Below, piece after piece: positions 6,500-7,613 of a DNA stretch of 7,613 nucleotides. Origin of the DNA: Sulfurovum sp. (lineage in GTDB: Bacteria; Campylobacterota; Campylobacteria; Campylobacterales; Sulfurovaceae); assembly GCA_026985755.1 (NCBI GenBank), contig JALSPX010000246.1:1-7613 (forward strand), given 5' to 3'. The stretch's first letter is position 1. Every line of letters starts with the position of its first letter. The position numbers and the translations under genes were made by a program. The notes beneath the pieces are model-generated. The model did no database searches and was not told the origin of the DNA. It saw nothing but the letters and a program-made list of their open reading frames with translations.

Positions 6500-7030
6500 T
6501 TAGAGTTCCAATAATTTTATATTTTTGTTGGTGTAGATACAAATATCACCAGCAATTTCCAGTGATTTTTGCACCAACTCTTTTGGGCTCAAATCTGCAT
6601 GTCTATCCAAAGCACGTGCAGCAGAAATAGCATAGTTTCCTCCAGATCCAATCGCTGCAATTTTACCGTCTTCTGGTTCTACAACATCACCTGTTCCAGA
6701 GAGTATAAAGATATGTTTTTCATTAATCACAATCATCATCGCTTCAAGTTGGCGTAGCTGTTTATCTTTTCGCCACATCTTAGAAAACCCAATCACAGAC
6801 TTGAACAAATCACCTTTTTTCTCAGCAAGTATTGTCTCAAACATATCAAAAAGGTTAAAGGCATCTGCTGTACTTCCCGCAAATCCAGCTAATATTTTAC
6901 CATCATAGAGTGTACGAATTTTTGTGGCATTGCCTTTAAGCACAGTATCACCGAAACTTACCTGTCCATCTCCACCTATTACTGCTTTTCCATCAGACTT
7001 ATAGCCTAATATCGTTGTAGCATGAAACAT
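6500..7030 (-). CDS. hslV: HslV (ClpQ), threonine peptidase subunit of the HslUV protease
   Basis: The 176-residue protein begins MFHATTIL. Removal of MFHA exposes Thr5 as the catalytic N-terminal threonine, as in relatives that carry a short pro-sequence. Counting from that threonine, the other catalytic-site residues are in place: Asp17 in GGDGQ (19-23 of the precursor) and Lys33 (37 of the precursor, in NATKIR). Other family blocks are ILAGFAGSTADAFNLFD (51-67), AIGSGGNYA and IAGDICIYTN, the last near the cation-binding region. HslV forms a double hexameric ring in the cytoplasm and degrades proteins unfolded by HslU. Its ATG shares one base with the rplI stop (TAATG), so its translation is probably coupled to L9 synthesis. 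hslU starts 37 bases after its stop. Confidence 0.98.
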   Translation of the reverse strand: MFHATTILGYKSDGKAVIGGDGQVSFGDTVLKGNATKIRTLYDGKILAGFAGSTADAFNLFDMFETILAEKKGDLFKSVIGFSKMWRKDKQLRQLEAMMIVINEKHIFILSGTGDVVEPEDGKIAAIGSGGNYAISAARALDRHADLSPKELVQKSLEIAGDICIYTNKNIKLLEL

Positions 7031-7473
7031 TAAACACCTACCACTTCTATTTTAAGTGTCGCATGAATGCCATGTCCGAGTTTTGCATCAACTTCATGTA
7101 TCCCTGTAGATTTTAACGCTTTTTTTAGATTAATATTTTTTTTATCTAATTCTATATTGAGTTGTTCTGCAACCGCTTCAGAGATATCAGTATTCCCAAC
7201 TGATCCCTGTATCCCTACAGGTGCAGTTGGTTTTTCTATTTTTATTGTTGAAGCTTCGAGGGTTATTTTCTCTGCTTCTAGCCTTGTGAGTTCATCTTTA
7301 AGTTCTTGTTCTTCTCTACGCTTTTGTGCTTCCCAACTCTCTATCACATCAGGTGTAGCCAATTTTGCCAATCCTTTACCTATGAGAAAATTTTGACCAT
7401 AACCATCTTTTACTTCTTTTATTTCACCCGCTTTTCCAAGTGTTTTTACATCTTTTATCAATAATACTTTCAT
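7030..7473 (-). CDS. rplI: 50S ribosomal protein L9
   Basis: The 147-residue protein begins MKVLLIKDVKTLGKAGEIKE and contains the L9 signature around VKDGYGQNFLIGKGLAKLAT (21-40), the 23S rRNA-binding N-domain. Isoleucine-glycine replaces the more common isoleucine-proline before KGLA. A long charged helix (about 41-74) joins it to a C-domain with IQGSVGNTDISEAVAEQ (88-104). Length matches the family. The start at 7473 is chosen because AAAGGA lies seven bases upstream and because the first residues match L9. Starting further upstream would add a tail unlike any L9. L9 binds 23S rRNA near the L1 stalk and helps suppress frameshifting. It is the first gene of the housekeeping operon, in TAATG overlap with hslV. 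Confidence 0.98.
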   Translation of the reverse strand: MKVLLIKDVKTLGKAGEIKEVKDGYGQNFLIGKGLAKLATPDVIESWEAQKRREEQELKDELTRLEAEKITLEASTIKIEKPTAPVGIQGSVGNTDISEAVAEQLNIELDKKNINLKKALKSTGIHEVDAKLGHGIHATLKIEVVGV

Positions 7474-7507
7474 TTCATTATCCTTTTGTAGATATTTATT
7501 GGGTATG

Positions 7508-7513
7508 ATTTTA
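7508..7513 (-). promoter_or_regulatory. Candidate -10 box for the rplI-hslV-hslU-era operon
   Basis: The minus strand reads TAAAAT, 34 bases before the rplI ATG, in a T-rich context. It would place transcription start near 7501. It overlaps a GTTAAA half-site at 7510-7515. No clear -35 is present, and other A/T-rich boxes further upstream (for example TATAAA on the minus strand near 7547-7552) are alternatives. Confidence 0.3.
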
Positions 7514-7517
7514 ACCA

Positions 7518-7542
7518 AATTTAACTAGACATTTGTTAAATT
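7518..7542. repeat. Interrupted inverted repeat upstream of rplI (8-base arms, 9-base spacer)
   Basis: AATTTAAC (7518-7525) and GTTAAATT (7535-7542) are perfectly complementary arms separated by nine bases. The core TTTAAC/GTTAAA recurs at 7510-7515 and in the palindrome at 7572-7594. The start points of the first two copies (7510, 7520) are exactly 10 bases apart, about one helical turn. It could be a protein-binding site, or chance in AT-rich DNA. Confidence 0.4.
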
Positions 7543-7571
7543 ATGTTTATATTTCACGGTAAATACATACT

Positions 7572-7594
7572 AATATGTTAAAGTTTAACATATT
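7572..7594. promoter_or_regulatory. Perfect 23-bp palindrome, operator-like
   Basis: Arms AATATGTTAAA (7572-7582) and TTTAACATATT (7584-7594) are perfectly complementary around a central G. The odd-numbered centre and the length suit a homodimeric repressor. It is followed on the plus strand by TATAAA and a GGAGAA ribosome-site-like motif at the very edge, so it may control a divergent plus-strand gene beyond the window, rplI, or both. The stem is A/T-rich and no U-run follows on either strand, arguing against a terminator. The regulator is unknown. Confidence 0.55.
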
Positions 7595-7613
7595 TATAAA
7601 ATGGAGAATTGTT
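7595..7613 (+). promoter_or_regulatory. Possible 5' leader of a divergent plus-strand gene beyond the edge
   Basis: TATAAA (7595-7600) is followed by GGAGAA (7603-7608), which looks like a ribosome binding site five bases from the window end. A start codon would fall just outside. The ATG at 7601 is an alternative start but has no ribosome site before it. Only the leader is visible, so the gene itself is conjecture. Confidence 0.3.

Noticed and set aside
7067..7396. A 109-codon open frame on the plus strand
   Set aside because: It is fully antisense to rplI. The Ser/Ala/Phe-rich composition is that of a reverse-strand reading of L9, and it has no ribosome site.
7474..7518. N-terminal extension of L9 starting at 7518
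   Set aside because: The extra 15 residues do not resemble L9. The ATG at 7473 has a well-placed AAAGGA and gives the family N-terminus.
7518..7542. Crp/Fnr-type NssR site (TTAAC-N4-GTTAA) upstream of rplI
   Set aside because: Half-sites of similar sequence exist, but the spacing here is nine bases, and in the palindrome the half-sites point the opposite way with a three-base spacer.
7572..7594. The palindrome as an intrinsic terminator
   Set aside because: The stem is A/T-rich with essentially no loop, and neither strand has a U-run after it.
1..7613. CRISPR arrays, tRNA/rRNA genes, insertion sequences or phage genes
   Set aside because: The window is filled by eight ordinary coding regions with two gaps under 150 bases. 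No repeat-spacer pattern, transposase, cloverleaf or terminal inverted repeat pair was found.

Overview
The window is AT-rich and densely packed, with all eight recognisable genes on the minus strand. It suggests a member of the Campylobacterota (Epsilonproteobacteria). The reasons are the run rplI-hslV-hslU-era, the tightly overlapping start and stop codons, and protein sequences that look like free-living sulfur or hydrogen oxidisers such as Sulfurovum or Sulfurimonas. I recall that Campylobacter jejuni has the same rplI-hslV-hslU-era order followed by two poorly characterised membrane/periplasmic genes. This comes from memory and was not checked.

Right part, read right to left (7473 to 4194): ribosomal protein L9, the HslV peptidase, the HslU unfoldase ATPase and the GTPase Era form a housekeeping operon for ribosome structure and assembly plus protein quality control. 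The junctions are close: rplI/hslV overlap in TAATG, hslV/hslU are 37 bases apart, and hslU/era are 13 bases apart. hslU most probably starts at a TTG codon. The 140 bases upstream of rplI hold a perfect 23-bp palindrome and further TTTAAC/GTTAAA half-sites, which look like an operator in front of rplI and possibly of a divergent gene beyond the right edge.

Left part (4046 to 1): after a 147-base gap with a candidate promoter come four overlapping or abutting genes. They encode, in order, a GspL-like bitopic protein (apparent PilM-PilN fusion), a PilO/MshJ-like bitopic protein, a small exported PilP/MshK/GspC-HR-like protein, and an outer-membrane secretin of the MshL type cut by the left edge. 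Order and topology match the alignment subcomplex plus secretin of a type IV pilus or type II secretion machine. Together they would link a cytoplasmic assembly platform, through the periplasm, to the outer-membrane pore. The ATPase, platform protein, prepilin peptidase and pilins are not in the window and would be expected to the left, or elsewhere in the genome.

The most interesting items are this reduced, divergent pilus/secretion module with its fused, apparently nucleotide-site-less PilM-like domain, the palindromic array upstream of rplI, and a five-codon overlapping mini-ORF that bridges hslU and era. No RNA genes, mobile elements or CRISPR arrays were seen.
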